Translations under genes and position numbers: made by a program
Shown: positions 1 through 10,110 of the stretch, piece by piece
Position numbering within the stretch: position 1 is the first letter of the stretch
Layout: every line of letters begins with the position of its first letter
The notes under the pieces: generated by a model
Seen by the model: only the letters and a program-made list of their open reading frames with translations
What the model was told of the DNA's origin: nothing
The model's database searches: none
From: an uncultured Legionella sp.
GTDB taxonomy: Bacteria; Pseudomonadota; Gammaproteobacteria; Legionellales; Legionellaceae
Reading direction: 5' to 3'
Length of the DNA: 38,318 nt
NCBI RefSeq assembly: GCF_937871865.1
Contig: NZ_CALMPD010000303.1
Coordinates: 1-38,318 of the forward strand

Positions 1-1712
1 GCACCAACATCGTCAGTAACGGTGTAGGGAATAGTAATCACTTGCTGCTGACCAAGGCCTAAATGCTGGTAAGCAACATTGGCTGGATCGAAACTGTAAC
101 TGCCGTTGCTATTGAAGATAAATCCGGCTGGTGCTGCAGCATTTAGACTGTAACCCAACACGGCATTGGCATCAGCATCAGTCGCCATCACTTGGCCGGT
201 CACTATGGCAGCATCTTCTGCCACACTAAAACTTGAGGCCTCAGCTACTGGCACATCATTGGTGCCTGTTACCGTAATGAGTACTGTTTTAGGAGCACTT
301 ACTCCTCCATCGTTATCAATAGCGGTATAAGTAAAAGTTACCGTTCGAGTTTCACCTGGTGGCAAATTGTTAAAATCTTTACCGGGATTAAAGGTATAAC
401 TTCCATTAGGAGTGAAGTTTAAATTACCTAGTGTCACATCGGTGACCAAAGTATAACTGGCAATAGTACCATCCACATCTGTTGCTTCGGGAACCTGGCC
501 AGAAAGTACTGAATTTTGTTCCGTGTCTACATCCATATCAGAAGCTATTGGAGCATCATTTGATCCTTGGATAGTAACGATAATTTCCTGAGCCGTTCCG
601 TCAATAGAATGTATGGTAAACGAATCAGTAATAGTCGCCGTGCCTTTTAATGCCTGGATAGCAGGGTTATTATTATCCAAATGATAAACCCATACCCCAT
701 CCTCAGTGATACTAAAAGTACCATAGCCCTTATTACTATTTTCCTGGGAAATTTCTTGAAATTTATTATTTGGATTATCGGGATCTACTGCGAATAATTG
801 GCCACTAAATTCAGGCTCTCCCTGAATAAGATTATTTATTCCCCCAGCCTCAACAACAAGGCCGCTGGTAGCACCAGAAATGACTGCCGCATCATTCGCG
901 CCATGAATCGTAATTTGAACTTGTCGCTCGACGCCATTCACAGTGTCCACTGTAAAAGTTACAATTTTGGTCTCACCATCTTTCAGCGCATTGAGTGGCT
1001 GGGCATTATTATCCAATTGATAAGACCATTTTCCTGAAGACTCAATAGTAAAAGTACCAAATGAATCGCTTTTAGTCGCAGCAACAAAATTATTTGCCCC
1101 CGCTAAATCACCACCTACAGTTGAAACACCAAGAATTGGATTATTAACACTGCCCCCTTCCTCTGTAACAGAGCCAGAAAGAATGCTGTTATCAATAAAA
1201 TCGGACGCGCTAGATGAAATAAATGTGTTTTGATTATCTGAACCCGAGTATACAATCCCCTCAGGATTGTAATCGGTTATATAATTAGATATAGGTCGAG
1301 TATCAATGCCTGAAAATACCAGCCCGGAACTGTATAGCGGATCGATATAAAATGCGTCCCCACCTGAACCGATAGTATCAACTCCGGCAGCAGTGGCTCC
1401 TAAAATATCAAGAATCAGTGCAGGATCTATTCCTTTGGCCAAAGCTTCTTGTATTATTTCTTCATTCGCATCAAAAACACCGGGCTTTAAGACTGGGGAG
1501 ATTCCATCAAGCCTCAATGGTTTATCAAGAGATAAGACTTCAGGAAATCCATTAATAAACTGAACGTAAGCCTTTCCACTTAATAAAGTAAGTACATCTC
1601 CCTGATGCAGCGGAGCTCCGGTCTTAACCAGATGTGCCTCTCCTGCAGAGTTTACTTTCTCGAGTATTCCATTCAGGGCTCTTACTACTCCAACAACCGC
1701 TTGCATTAACAT
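1..1712 (-). CDS. LapA/RtxA-type giant adhesin, N-terminal part (partial)
   Basis: This minus-strand reading frame starts at ATG 1712 (GGGGAAGG lies just upstream) and is still open at the left edge, so only about 570 N-terminal residues are visible. Residues 1-105 form the N-terminal retention module of type I-secreted adhesins (start MLMQAVVGVVRALNGILEKV) and are strongly similar to the start of the next gene. TAAG at 107-110 matches the di-alanine site cut by LapG-type periplasmic proteases in LapA-like proteins. Two VCBS-type repeats follow, each with W-S-Y/W-V-Y-x-LDN and ending in G-x-NDA (about 150-375). Cadherin-like repeats with NDxPVA junctions run to the edge. The inferred role is a surface adhesin anchored in the outer membrane by its N-terminus. 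The missing C-terminus should carry RTX repeats and a type I secretion signal. Family call is secure; the ligand is unknown. Confidence 0.88.
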   Translation of the reverse strand, partial: MLMQAVVGVVRALNGILEKVNSAGEAHLVKTGAPLHQGDVLTLLSGKAYVQFINGFPEVLSLDKPLRLDGISPVLKPGVFDANEEIIQEALAKGIDPALILDILGATAAGVDTIGSGGDAFYIDPLYSSGLVFSGIDTRPISNYITDYNPEGIVYSGSDNQNTFISSSASDFIDNSILSGSVTEEGGSVNNPILGVSTVGGDLAGANNFVAATKSDSFGTFTIESSGKWSYQLDNNAQPLNALKDGETKIVTFTVDTVNGVERQVQITIHGANDAAVISGATSGLVVEAGGINNLIQGEPEFSGQLFAVDPDNPNNKFQEISQENSNKGYGTFSITEDGVWVYHLDNNNPAIQALKGTATITDSFTIHSIDGTAQEIIVTIQGSNDAPIASDMDVDTEQNSVLSGQVPEATDVDGTIASYTLVTDVTLGNLNFTPNGSYTFNPGKDFNNLPPGETRTVTFTYTAIDNDGGVSAPKTVLITVTGTNDVPVAEASSFSVAEDAAIVTGQVMATDADANAVLGYSLNAAAPAGFIFNSNGSYSFDPANVAYQHLGLGQQQVITIPYTVTDDVG

Positions 1713-2072
1713 GAGCCTTCCCCATAAAAGTGCAACTTCCCAAGTAAAGCATAGCTCAACCGGGAATCAAAATGCATAATTCATTGTAACAATGTTGTTA
1801 AAATTTGAATCATGAGCAATTACGAAATACATTAATACTTGGCCATCCAGGATAAATATTAACAAATCATCGATAAAGTAACTCTATTAATTTACAACAT
1901 TTTATTAATAGCTTACAAAATAATTTAATAATATTAATCAGAAATAAAATAATTACGAATATGTAAAGGGGCGACGTCTCACCCACCAAGTTTTAGGCAA
2001 GACGTTTGCAATAAATCGTAGGAGTGTAATAGAACTAAATATGAGTGTTCTTTATGAATGTTTTTAGAATAA
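1713..2072. other. A+T-rich gap upstream of the first adhesin gene
   Basis: This 360-base stretch between the two tandem adhesin genes has no credible gene. It should hold the promoter of the partial adhesin gene, which reads leftward from 1712. Around 1850-1960 it is very A+T-rich with many TTAAT/ATTAA words, but no promoter can be chosen with confidence by eye. Confidence 0.4.
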
Positions 2073-2103
2073 AATGGCTAATACAGCTTCGGTGCTAGCC
2101 ATT
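2073..2103 (-). terminator. Hairpin terminator after the RTX adhesin gene
   Basis: On the minus strand, just past the stop of the large adhesin gene, AATGGCTA (2103-2096) pairs with TAGCCATT (2080-2073) around a GC-containing centre. A T-rich stretch (TTATTCT) follows. Shape and place fit a rho-independent terminator separating the two adhesin genes. Confidence 0.6.
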
Positions 2104-2112
2104 GACATAGAG

Positions 2113-5100
2113 TTAAGCCTCAGTAATTAAATTACCGTTAGCAATTAAATGATTAAGAATATCCGTTGAGCTAGCAGTCGCAAAGGTAGCAGTTAAATCT
2201 ACTCCAGATAATATGATGGTTAAAGCATTAGCTGAATTAAAATTACCGGCTCCATTTGGATCTACTGCAATAGTGGTATCCTCGCCAGATTTAGCCACAT
2301 GCAAGTAATTATCCAGAGTATTTTCATTAAAATATTCATCGTCCAATATATCAGACAGATTCAAAATGCTGGCATCCTTATAATCATGTATGGAATTAGC
2401 CTTAAAGTCAGTGATGGTATCTTTTGTGCCCACATTAACATCACTATTATTCCAGGCAAAAATATCCAGCCCTCCGCCTCCAGTCAGAATGTCATTACCT
2501 GAACCACCGACTAACAGATCATTGCCTTCTCCACCATTTAGAATGTCATCTCCTGCCATCCCAAATAAAAGATCATCACCATTGCCACCAGAAAGAATAT
2601 CATTACCATCGGTACCATGCAGTTCAATACCTACTGCTGCAACTATGTGTTCAGAAACAGCAGGCTCAGGTACAGCAACTGGTGCATTCTGAACATCCGC
2701 ATTATCCGAGATTGTACTTGCTAATTGTTCAGTAACTGGTTGTTGTACTCCATAATAAGATTCAGGAGTAATATCATTTTCCGTGGTAAACTGATGTATA
2801 AGAGTATCAATGTTAATAGTCAGTCCACTATCCGGATTCGAAATTAAGGCTGTATCCAGTTTATCCTGCCAGTGCTCCAGAACAGTTGTAAGTTGCGTAT
2901 TAAATGCAGTCAGTTGCGTTAGATTTATATCAGCACAAATATAAGCAAAAACAATCGCATTCAAATCATTCAATGTTTTCATTGATACATGACCCTGCAA
3001 TGCCAAATCCATCATTTGAGCATAATTGCCTTGAGTTATATGTTGCACTTCACTGATTACGCCTAAAGCATTCTCACCGGGAGCTAATGTTGCAAGGCTT
3101 GTCTGCAAAGCCTTCTGGCTGTCAGACATAAATTGCAGCATAGTTGGATTGGCAAGCTCACCTAAACCAAGATATGCGGAAATTGATTGAAGAAAGTGTA
3201 TATCGCTAAAATCAGCAACCTTACCCTCCGGAAGATCCAGTAATGCCTTGCTGATGGCTCCAAATACCAAGAATGAAACCTGTGCCTCATCAGCGGAAAA
3301 ATGTACGGCAGCCAATTCAGCAAACTGAACCGCTGCAGTCATTACTGCGGCATTCTGTGCAAGTATTTCATCAGTGCCAGTAATTGGGTTTAGAGCAATC
3401 AAACCGGTCCCTTGCGGTAAACCAAGATGAGATACCAACAGTGCATTAGCCGTACTGTAGTCTATGCCAGCTTCCAGTAGAGGCTGTAAAAGACTGGTAA
3501 GAGGTGAGATTACTTCTGAGCCCACGGGACCAAAAAGATTAATCTCATAACTTAAACCGGTGTCAATATCCAGTCCACCAGTTTGTACTGCACGAGCTTC
3601 ACCAAGCGTGAATAGCCCATCACCATTCACATCCAGTTTTGCAAGATCAACCACCCATTGAACATGCCCGGATTGATCAGAAAAACCAAGGAGCTCACCT
3701 TCATCCTCCTGATTGTTGCCATTAAGATCAATGTAAACAGTCGCTCCAACAATTGTGCCATCAATAGTTGCAGTGCCGCCAGTAATGGTGATCGCACTGT
3801 TCGCGTCATTCAATGTGCCATTTGGCAGAGTGATGTTAAAATATTCTGTAGTTCCACCAACGTAGCTCACGGTGATAAGGTAGGTATTTGCAGAGTCAAC
3901 GGTAGTGGCAGCAGATACTGTTACCCCGATGATTGATTCTCCGGAAATAACAATACGATCGCCCTCTATTGCGTTAAAATCAGTAATGATATCGGTAGAA
4001 GCTGTTGCTATTGAACTACCTCCGTCCCCTCTGACAAAGATAAAACGATCAGCCCCTGTGCTTCCCGTCAGAATATCATTTCCTGCTCCCCCGTAAAGTC
4101 GGTCATTTCCAGCACCACCATCAAGAATGTCATTACCACCCTGGCCATAGAGTTGATCATCCCCATCATCCCCAGAAAGAATGTCATTACCTTCCCCTGC
4201 ATAAATGATATCCTGAGCACCTGTTCCTGTAATAGTGTCATCTGCTGCTGAACCAGAAGATAAAAGAGCATCCACAAAAGTAACAGTCACACTTGAAGAG
4301 GACGAATCCCCATCAAAATCAGTCAAAGTAAAATTCATGACTTCAGAGAATCCGTTTATTACTTGTGAGTTGATAGGTCGGTGATAAATATAAGTACCCT
4401 GATTTAGAGCTATCTCAAAGACACCTCCACCAGAAGTATTAATACTTAAAATGCTGTTTGCTACATTAAACGCACTGCGGTCGGCACCTGTGACAGTGAT
4501 AGAATTGGAGACATAATTAAATGTGTACGTTGTTCCTTCAACGGTAATCGAACTGACATATCCGCCATCAGCACCGAATACATTGTTTGTATAAAGTGAA
4601 CCACCACTGACAAGATCACCACCAACAGCTCCATCCAGCAAAGTCGTATCCAAAGTGGCATCCAGATCAGCAGTATTTCTTACTAAAATCGCATCGGTAT
4701 TTACTCCGGTACGCCCATCATACGCAATCGGATGTAGGTATGAAATATTAGTTATTCCAGTTCCCATACCAATTGCAAATGAATTAATGTGATTATTCTT
4801 CAGAAAGTTGAGCCAGATGCTTTCTTCGGCTGCCTGAATCCCAACATCAGCTCCTGTTTGGTTAGTTCCAGTACCATTTGGACGAGGACTTTCAGTGCCA
4901 TCTGATAAAATCAATGGAGTACCGGAGCCAAATGTTGGCTCTCCATCTGAAAAAAAGTAGCTGACATTTTGTGCACCAGCAATTTTACCATTCGAATCAA
5001 ATGCATTGATGGCATCAGCAAGGGCCTCATCATAATTTGTGCCCCCCTCAGCCCTCAATGCATTGAGCTGAGCTTTCGCTTGAGCAACGGTCGTCCATGC

Positions 5101-8100
5101 AGAACCTAATGCATTGGCATTAGTTGAAAAGGTCACAATTCGAACACGCACATCACCAAGACTTTCGTATTGCTCTAATAAACGGGTAATTGATGCTTGC
5201 GCATTAGCAAGACGTGTAGGACCTCCAGCAGTGTCTCTCAAAGCCATAGAGCCGGATATATCCAATACGATTAATAGATTAGTACTAATCAAGCTAAGAG
5301 TTTCGGTGATAGGAGTGGAAGCCGAATCTATTGGAGGAGGAGCATCATCTTCAACGCGAATGGTTAATGTACTTGTAGTAGTTGAACTGCCATCAGAGAC
5401 ATGTACTCCAAAAATGATGTCTTTAGTGTCTTCTACACCAGACTCAGGATGATCAATAGGGCCTGTTAAAGTAAAGACATAATTGCCATTGGCATCCACA
5501 GATACTGTCGCAATAGGTATCCCATTTGCAGAGCCTGATAAGATGCCTGTGTCACTGAGACTCCATGTGATTGGTACACCATTCGAAGTCAGAAGCTCCT
5601 CTGGCGCAGTCAAGATAAATATAAACTCAGTAGAATCGATATCAGTTACGTGGATAGTGCCGGTCACCATAGTGCTATCAGTAGCATCAGAAGTGCCAAT
5701 AGAGTCAGGTATTCCTAAGGGCAACCCTTCTTCAGAAACAGTGCCAAAAGCAGGCTCAACAATCGGAGGACTGTCAACCGGATTAACAATCACATTTACT
5801 GTACCAATCTCGGTTACTCCACCTGAAGTTACTGTATATGTGAAACTGTCTGAACCACTGTAGTTAAGATCAGGAATGTATTTTAATGTACCATCTGCAC
5901 TAAAGACAACTTTACCGTGTGCTCCTTGAGTGACTGCAGTAACCATACGGTCTGAATTCTCAAAATGATCAGCACTTGCACCATTGGTTCCGGTAATAAC
6001 ATTAAAGCTTATCTCAGTATTTTCCTTGGTCACAACTTTGTCATCGACGACATCAGCCTCAGGTTCAACTGTGATGTTTATTGTCGCTGTAGTAGTACGG
6101 TTACCATCCACTATAGTGTAGGTTATCAAAGGAACAACACCGTTCCAATCTCCAATTGGAGTAAAGACACAATTACCATTCGCATCGAGATTTAAAATAC
6201 CGACACCGTTTATGTAGACTTGTTCGCCTGCTTGAAATACGCTGTCCATACCCGCTATTGTAAACGTAGTCACCCTTGTGTCGGGACCGCTGTTGCTGTT
6301 ATACAGCACATTGCCCCGAATCTCTGTGTCTTCATACAGAGTTGCAAAGTCATCACCATCAATTAGAGGATCTTGTACTGGCTGCACTGTAATAGATACG
6401 GTACCAGTTTCCGTTACTCCGCCTGAAGTCACGGTGTAAGTAAAACTGTCTGGACCAGTGTAGTTAGGCTCAGGAATATAGGTTAATGTCCCATCTGAAT
6501 TAAAGACAACTCTACCATGTTCCCCCTGAGTGACTGATGTAACCACACGGTCTGGATCACTAAAATTATCAGCACTGGCGCCATTGGTTCCAATAATAAC
6601 ATTAAAGCTTATCTCAGTATTTTCATTGGTCAATACAACGTCATCGACGACATCAGCCTCAGGTTCAACTGTGATGTTTATTGTCGCTGTAGTAGTACGA
6701 TCACCATCTACAGTGGTGTAGGTAATCAAAGGAACAGGGCCGTTATAATCAGCAATTGGAGTAAAGGCGTAATTACCATTCACATCGAGATAAAAGGAAC
6801 CCACACCGTCTATGAGCACTTGTTCGCCGGCTTGAAATTCTCCAGCGATATCGGCTATTGTAAACGTAGTCACTCTTGTGTCGGGACTTCCGTTGCTGTT
6901 ATACAACACATTGCCAGAGATACTGCGGTCTTCAACAACAGTAACAAGCTCATCTCCATCAGCTAATGGCTCTTTAACTTCCACTACAGTAATGGATAAA
7001 GTAGAACTGGTTTCAATAGCGCCATCAGTTACCTTGTATATAACAGTGGGAGCGGAACCATGGTAGTTGGCACCAGGAATAAAGGAAAATAATCCTTTTT
7101 CATCAATAGTCAATTCGCCTACACCTTCGATATTGGCCATTTGTCCAGATTGATATTCGACGTCATATCCCTCAATCATGAAACTGGTAATGGATAGAGC
7201 ATCTCTTTCTGGATCACTGTCATTTTCCAATACATTACCGAACGCGCGATCACCTTGCATTATCGATATAAAATCAGCTTCTGCTGATGGAGCATCATTA
7301 CTTCCTACTATTATTATTTTAATTTCAGTTTTATCACCCTCTTGAGTTTCAGCAATGAAGATCAACTCTCGTTGCTCTCCTTCTTTCAGAGCATTAACTA
7401 TGGGATTCTCATTATCTAATGTATAAGACCATGAATCAGCATCTACCTTGAATGTTCCCATATCGTCAACGACTGTTTGAGTTTTAAAACCGCTAGCACT
7501 TGTTAATTGCGCTTCAAATCGTGATACTCCACCAGTTGAATTATTGAAGCCGCCGGATTCAGTTACTTCGCCCGAAAAAGTTCCTCGGATTGGTTCTGGA
7601 AGGTTGGGTTTCTCAACGAGAACGGGGCTCTCAGTAGCAACAATTGAGGTTTCTGATATAGGTTGATAAACAACGCCGTCTAGCTCTGAGTGATCATAAT
7701 GGAAACTCAACGACAAAGTATCAAACCCGGAAGTAATTACTCCTGAACCATAGATAGGATTAACATAAAAAGAATCGCCGCCAGAACCTATAGCTTCTAG
7801 ACCAGAAGCCGTTGCTTCCAGAATATCCAGGATTAATGCAGGCTCTATACCTTTAGAAACGGCTTCTTGAATTATTTCTTCATGTACATTAGTCGGATTA
7901 AATTTTAAAGACGGTGAAATATCAGCAAGAAGAAGAGGTTTATACAAAGCCAAGGCTTCAGGAAAGCCATTAATAAATTGCACATAGGCCTCCCCGCTTA
8001 ATAAGGTAAGCATGTCACCTTGATGCAATGGAGCTCCGGATTTTACAAAATGTGCCTCCCCTGCTGAATTAACTTTTTCTAGTAGACCGTTAAGTGTTTT

Positions 8101-8130
8101 TACTACTCCGATAACTGTTTGTGCTAACAT
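2113..8130 (-). CDS. RTX/VWA giant adhesin, LapA-like, type I-secreted
   Basis: Start is taken at ATG 8130, eight bases after GAGG; this aligns with the start of the tandem paralog, whereas the GTG three codons upstream has no ribosome site. The protein is about 2,005 residues. Residues 1-105 are the retention module; the LapG-site position reads TASG (107-110) instead of TAAG. A VCBS-type repeat follows (about 178-290), then cadherin-like repeats including a 200-residue unit present twice (about 388-788). A von Willebrand A domain (about 950-1130) carries the MIDAS motif DISGSM at D957. RTX nonapeptides (GGxGND type) occur as two blocks, about 1297-1365 and 1838-1895. Between them lie dockerin/EF-hand-like loops (DLNGNNQEDEGE, DVNGDGLFTLGE) and a helical region. 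The last 100 residues fit a type I secretion signal. RTX blocks bind calcium outside the cell. L. pneumophila RtxA is the likely relative, but orthology is not proved. Confidence 0.9.
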   Translation of the reverse strand: MLAQTVIGVVKTLNGLLEKVNSAGEAHFVKSGAPLHQGDMLTLLSGEAYVQFINGFPEALALYKPLLLADISPSLKFNPTNVHEEIIQEAVSKGIEPALILDILEATASGLEAIGSGGDSFYVNPIYGSGVITSGFDTLSLSFHYDHSELDGVVYQPISETSIVATESPVLVEKPNLPEPIRGTFSGEVTESGGFNNSTGGVSRFEAQLTSASGFKTQTVVDDMGTFKVDADSWSYTLDNENPIVNALKEGEQRELIFIAETQEGDKTEIKIIIVGSNDAPSAEADFISIMQGDRAFGNVLENDSDPERDALSITSFMIEGYDVEYQSGQMANIEGVGELTIDEKGLFSFIPGANYHGSAPTVIYKVTDGAIETSSTLSITVVEVKEPLADGDELVTVVEDRSISGNVLYNSNGSPDTRVTTFTIADIAGEFQAGEQVLIDGVGSFYLDVNGNYAFTPIADYNGPVPLITYTTVDGDRTTTATINITVEPEADVVDDVVLTNENTEISFNVIIGTNGASADNFSDPDRVVTSVTQGEHGRVVFNSDGTLTYIPEPNYTGPDSFTYTVTSGGVTETGTVSITVQPVQDPLIDGDDFATLYEDTEIRGNVLYNSNSGPDTRVTTFTIAGMDSVFQAGEQVYINGVGILNLDANGNCVFTPIGDWNGVVPLITYTIVDGNRTTTATINITVEPEADVVDDKVVTKENTEISFNVITGTNGASADHFENSDRMVTAVTQGAHGKVVFSADGTLKYIPDLNYSGSDSFTYTVTSGGVTEIGTVNVIVNPVDSPPIVEPAFGTVSEEGLPLGIPDSIGTSDATDSTMVTGTIHVTDIDSTEFIFILTAPEELLTSNGVPITWSLSDTGILSGSANGIPIATVSVDANGNYVFTLTGPIDHPESGVEDTKDIIFGVHVSDGSSTTTSTLTIRVEDDAPPPIDSASTPITETLSLISTNLLIVLDISGSMALRDTAGGPTRLANAQASITRLLEQYESLGDVRVRIVTFSTNANALGSAWTTVAQAKAQLNALRAEGGTNYDEALADAINAFDSNGKIAGAQNVSYFFSDGEPTFGSGTPLILSDGTESPRPNGTGTNQTGADVGIQAAEESIWLNFLKNNHINSFAIGMGTGITNISYLHPIAYDGRTGVNTDAILVRNTADLDATLDTTLLDGAVGGDLVSGGSLYTNNVFGADGGYVSSITVEGTTYTFNYVSNSITVTGADRSAFNVANSILSINTSGGGVFEIALNQGTYIYHRPINSQVINGFSEVMNFTLTDFDGDSSSSSVTVTFVDALLSSGSAADDTITGTGAQDIIYAGEGNDILSGDDGDDQLYGQGGNDILDGGAGNDRLYGGAGNDILTGSTGADRFIFVRGDGGSSIATASTDIITDFNAIEGDRIVISGESIIGVTVSAATTVDSANTYLITVSYVGGTTEYFNITLPNGTLNDANSAITITGGTATIDGTIVGATVYIDLNGNNQEDEGELLGFSDQSGHVQWVVDLAKLDVNGDGLFTLGEARAVQTGGLDIDTGLSYEINLFGPVGSEVISPLTSLLQPLLEAGIDYSTANALLVSHLGLPQGTGLIALNPITGTDEILAQNAAVMTAAVQFAELAAVHFSADEAQVSFLVFGAISKALLDLPEGKVADFSDIHFLQSISAYLGLGELANPTMLQFMSDSQKALQTSLATLAPGENALGVISEVQHITQGNYAQMMDLALQGHVSMKTLNDLNAIVFAYICADINLTQLTAFNTQLTTVLEHWQDKLDTALISNPDSGLTINIDTLIHQFTTENDITPESYYGVQQPVTEQLASTISDNADVQNAPVAVPEPAVSEHIVAAVGIELHGTDGNDILSGGNGDDLLFGMAGDDILNGGEGNDLLVGGSGNDILTGGGGLDIFAWNNSDVNVGTKDTITDFKANSIHDYKDASILNLSDILDDEYFNENTLDNYLHVAKSGEDTTIAVDPNGAGNFNSANALTIILSGVDLTATFATASSTDILNHLIANGNLITEA
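5787..6986 (-). repeat. Two tandem 600-bp units inside the RTX adhesin gene
   Basis: Matching words recur exactly 600 bases apart. GTTGCTGTT is at 6292-6300 and 6892-6900, and AACATTAAAGCTTATCTCAG occurs near 6000 and again near 6600. Each unit encodes 200 residues starting at a DGD-E/D motif, containing GNVLYNSN and ending after ITV/IV. Boundaries are approximate. Unit number is likely to vary between strains through recombination. Confidence 0.8.
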
Positions 8131-8649
8131 ACGATACACCTCAGCCAGATTACAACGTCACAGCTATCTCCTTGCCATTAGCTCCATCCCCATTAGTATA
8201 ATAATAAACCATACTGACCAATATGTTGTTACAAAAGTGTTAAATGTGGGATAAAAGTGCGATTTAATGTATTTTTGATGCCTTATTTATACGAATTATT
8301 TAAATATTGGCTTATCGCAATATTCAAAGATAAAAATAATGACCTATTCTGTCCGAATTAAAGAAACCACATAGAGCCTGAATTACAGATGTGTAAAGAT
8401 CTCACCAAAATGAAGAATATAATGACCAAGAGCTTTGCTTTTAATTAATTTTTTTACAAAAAAATTAAACGATGAATCTCTCATTCACTACTTTCAGATA
8501 AAGATGTATTTCAACAAAACTAGAGTCTTCGAACGATTCGCTGCTCTGTTAAGCCTTCCTCTGATGGAACATGAATATTGAGAATATCTTTTATAAAAAA
8601 TATGGCATACGCTATATACTAAGACAATAGAAGAAATCAATGAGTACTC
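8131..8649. other. Intergenic region between divergent genes, with A/T palindrome
   Basis: The adhesin gene reads left and yihY reads right, so both promoters should be here. The clearest structure is a perfect A/T palindrome at 8445-8468: TTAATTTTTTT, spacer AC, then AAAAAAATTAA. TATACT at 8615-8620 could be the -10 box for yihY, but its -35 is poor. No gene is seen. Confidence 0.45.
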
Positions 8650-9894
8650 ATGAACTGGAAGGCACGATTAACGTATCATTTTTATGCCTGCGATCGCTTT
8701 GTACGTTTTGTTATCCAACATTTTATTAAAGATGATTGTACTTATATCGCATCCGCTCTCGCTTTTACTACGATATTAGCAATAGTCCCCTTAATGTCCG
8801 TGGGCTTATCTGTATTCTCTACGTTCCCTATCTTCCAAAATTTGGCAGAACCTGTTCAAAATTTTATCTTTGATAATTTTGTGCCCGCCTCAGGTAAAAT
8901 AGTACAAGCCCATCTGCAACAGTTTGCATCACAAGTTTCAAAGCTTTCAATTTGGGGAGCTGCTTTTTTAATAGTTACCGCCCTCTTGGTCATGTTTACC
9001 ATTGAACAAGCAATGAATAAAATCTGGCGGGTAAGCTCATCACGCCGTGGAGTTCCTGCATTTTTAATTTATTGGGCTATTATTTCTTTGGCTCCCGTAA
9101 TTCTTGGTTTAAGTCTGGCAGCCAGCTCCTACCTGATTTCAATGCCCATGTTAGTTGCACATCATCCTCCCTCAATACTGCTCCATTACGCCCCGGTATT
9201 ACTTTCTCTGGTAGGTTTTACTTTTTTATACGTCATTGTCCCTAATTGCCCAGTTAAAATTCATCACGCATTATGCGGTGCCTTAATTGCAACCATTTTG
9301 TTTGAATCGGCAAAGCAAGCCTTTGCTTATTATTTGATTCGCTACAATACTTATGAGCTACTGTACGGTGCCTTTGCTACCGTTCCCATATTTTTTATCT
9401 GGGTTTATTGGGTTTGGATTATTACCCTATTAGGAGCTGAAATCAGTTATGCTTTTTCAGTTCATCATCAACGCCGTTCTGGTAAATCACTGGATGGATT
9501 TTCACATGCCTTGCTCTGGCTGCATCAACTTTGGTTAGCCAAGAAAAATGGTCAAGGCTTAACCTATAATGAATTAATTGATGCCAGTAAACAGCCCTTC
9601 GCAGTAGATGTGGATGAAATGATTAATTCATTGATTAATAACGAATTGATTCATGCAACAGCCGACGGCCACTACATGTTAAGTCGTGATCTAGGGCATG
9701 TGAGCTTGTATGATTTAACCCAACTCCTCCCCTACCGTCTACCGACGCATATGGAATTAAATTACCCTAAATCATCGCTGGCAGAACAATGGAAAGTTGC
9801 ATTCAGAAAAAATGATGAAGATTTACAAAAATCGTTAAACATCAAGCTCGAAGAGCTATTTAATAATAAAAACCAAAAACAAGAGCTTAAATAA
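8650..9894 (+). CDS. yihY: YihY/BrkB family inner-membrane protein
   Basis: The 414-residue protein belongs to the YihY/BrkB (UPF0761) family of inner-membrane proteins; the molecular function of the family is unsettled. The family signature YIASALAFTTILAIVPL is at residues 32-48. About six membrane segments follow to roughly residue 275, with the conserved PNCPVKIHHALCGALIAT and YGAFATVPIFFIWVYWVW stretches. The last 130 residues are soluble and look like a small winged-helix-like domain, so the protein is longer than the E. coli homologue (about 290 residues), as in other YihY proteins with C-terminal extensions. The ATG at 8650 has only a weak upstream purine stretch. The next ATG upstream (8640) is out of frame. 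It stands alone, divergent from the adhesin gene. Confidence 0.88.
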   Translation: MNWKARLTYHFYACDRFVRFVIQHFIKDDCTYIASALAFTTILAIVPLMSVGLSVFSTFPIFQNLAEPVQNFIFDNFVPASGKIVQAHLQQFASQVSKLSIWGAAFLIVTALLVMFTIEQAMNKIWRVSSSRRGVPAFLIYWAIISLAPVILGLSLAASSYLISMPMLVAHHPPSILLHYAPVLLSLVGFTFLYVIVPNCPVKIHHALCGALIATILFESAKQAFAYYLIRYNTYELLYGAFATVPIFFIWVYWVWIITLLGAEISYAFSVHHQRRSGKSLDGFSHALLWLHQLWLAKKNGQGLTYNELIDASKQPFAVDVDEMINSLINNELIHATADGHYMLSRDLGHVSLYDLTQLLPYRLPTHMELNYPKSSLAEQWKVAFRKNDEDLQKSLNIKLEELFNNKNQKQELK

Positions 9895-9963
9895 TTCTCT
9901 CTATTTTATAAAAATATGAGGGAATAGACGTGGCGTAATGCAGCTCATCTCAGAGGAATACTG

Positions 9964-10041
9964 GCCTATTTGTGTACAATCAGCAGGGGTGTATGGTATT
10001 GAACAAAATGAAGTGTGTAAAAAATAACAGGATCACTCCGA
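9964..10041. repeat. Dispersed repeat, copy A
   Basis: The stretch beginning GCCTATTTGTGTACAATC and continuing through GTGTATGGTATTGAACAAA is nearly the same as 36367-36410. The tail AGTGTGTAAAAA...CAGG.TCACTC matches 36490-36515. Copy B carries an extra 70 bases or so between these two parts. It may be the end of a lost insertion sequence; the family is not identified. Confidence 0.65.
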
Positions 10042-10110
10042 GCTCAGCGTAATTAAGGCTACTCGTTGTTTAATGGTCAGTGACATATTTCGTTCACGAA
10101 ACCTCGTATA

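Noticed and set aside
798..1037. Plus-strand open frame inside the partial adhesin
   Set aside because: It is the opposite strand of a clear VCBS-repeat coding region, with no ribosome site and no recognisable protein.
2113..8130. RTX protein as a pore-forming hemolysin
   Set aside because: There is no acyltransferase (rtxC-like) gene beside it and no hydrophobic pore domain; the retention module, VCBS-like repeats and VWA domain indicate an adhesin.
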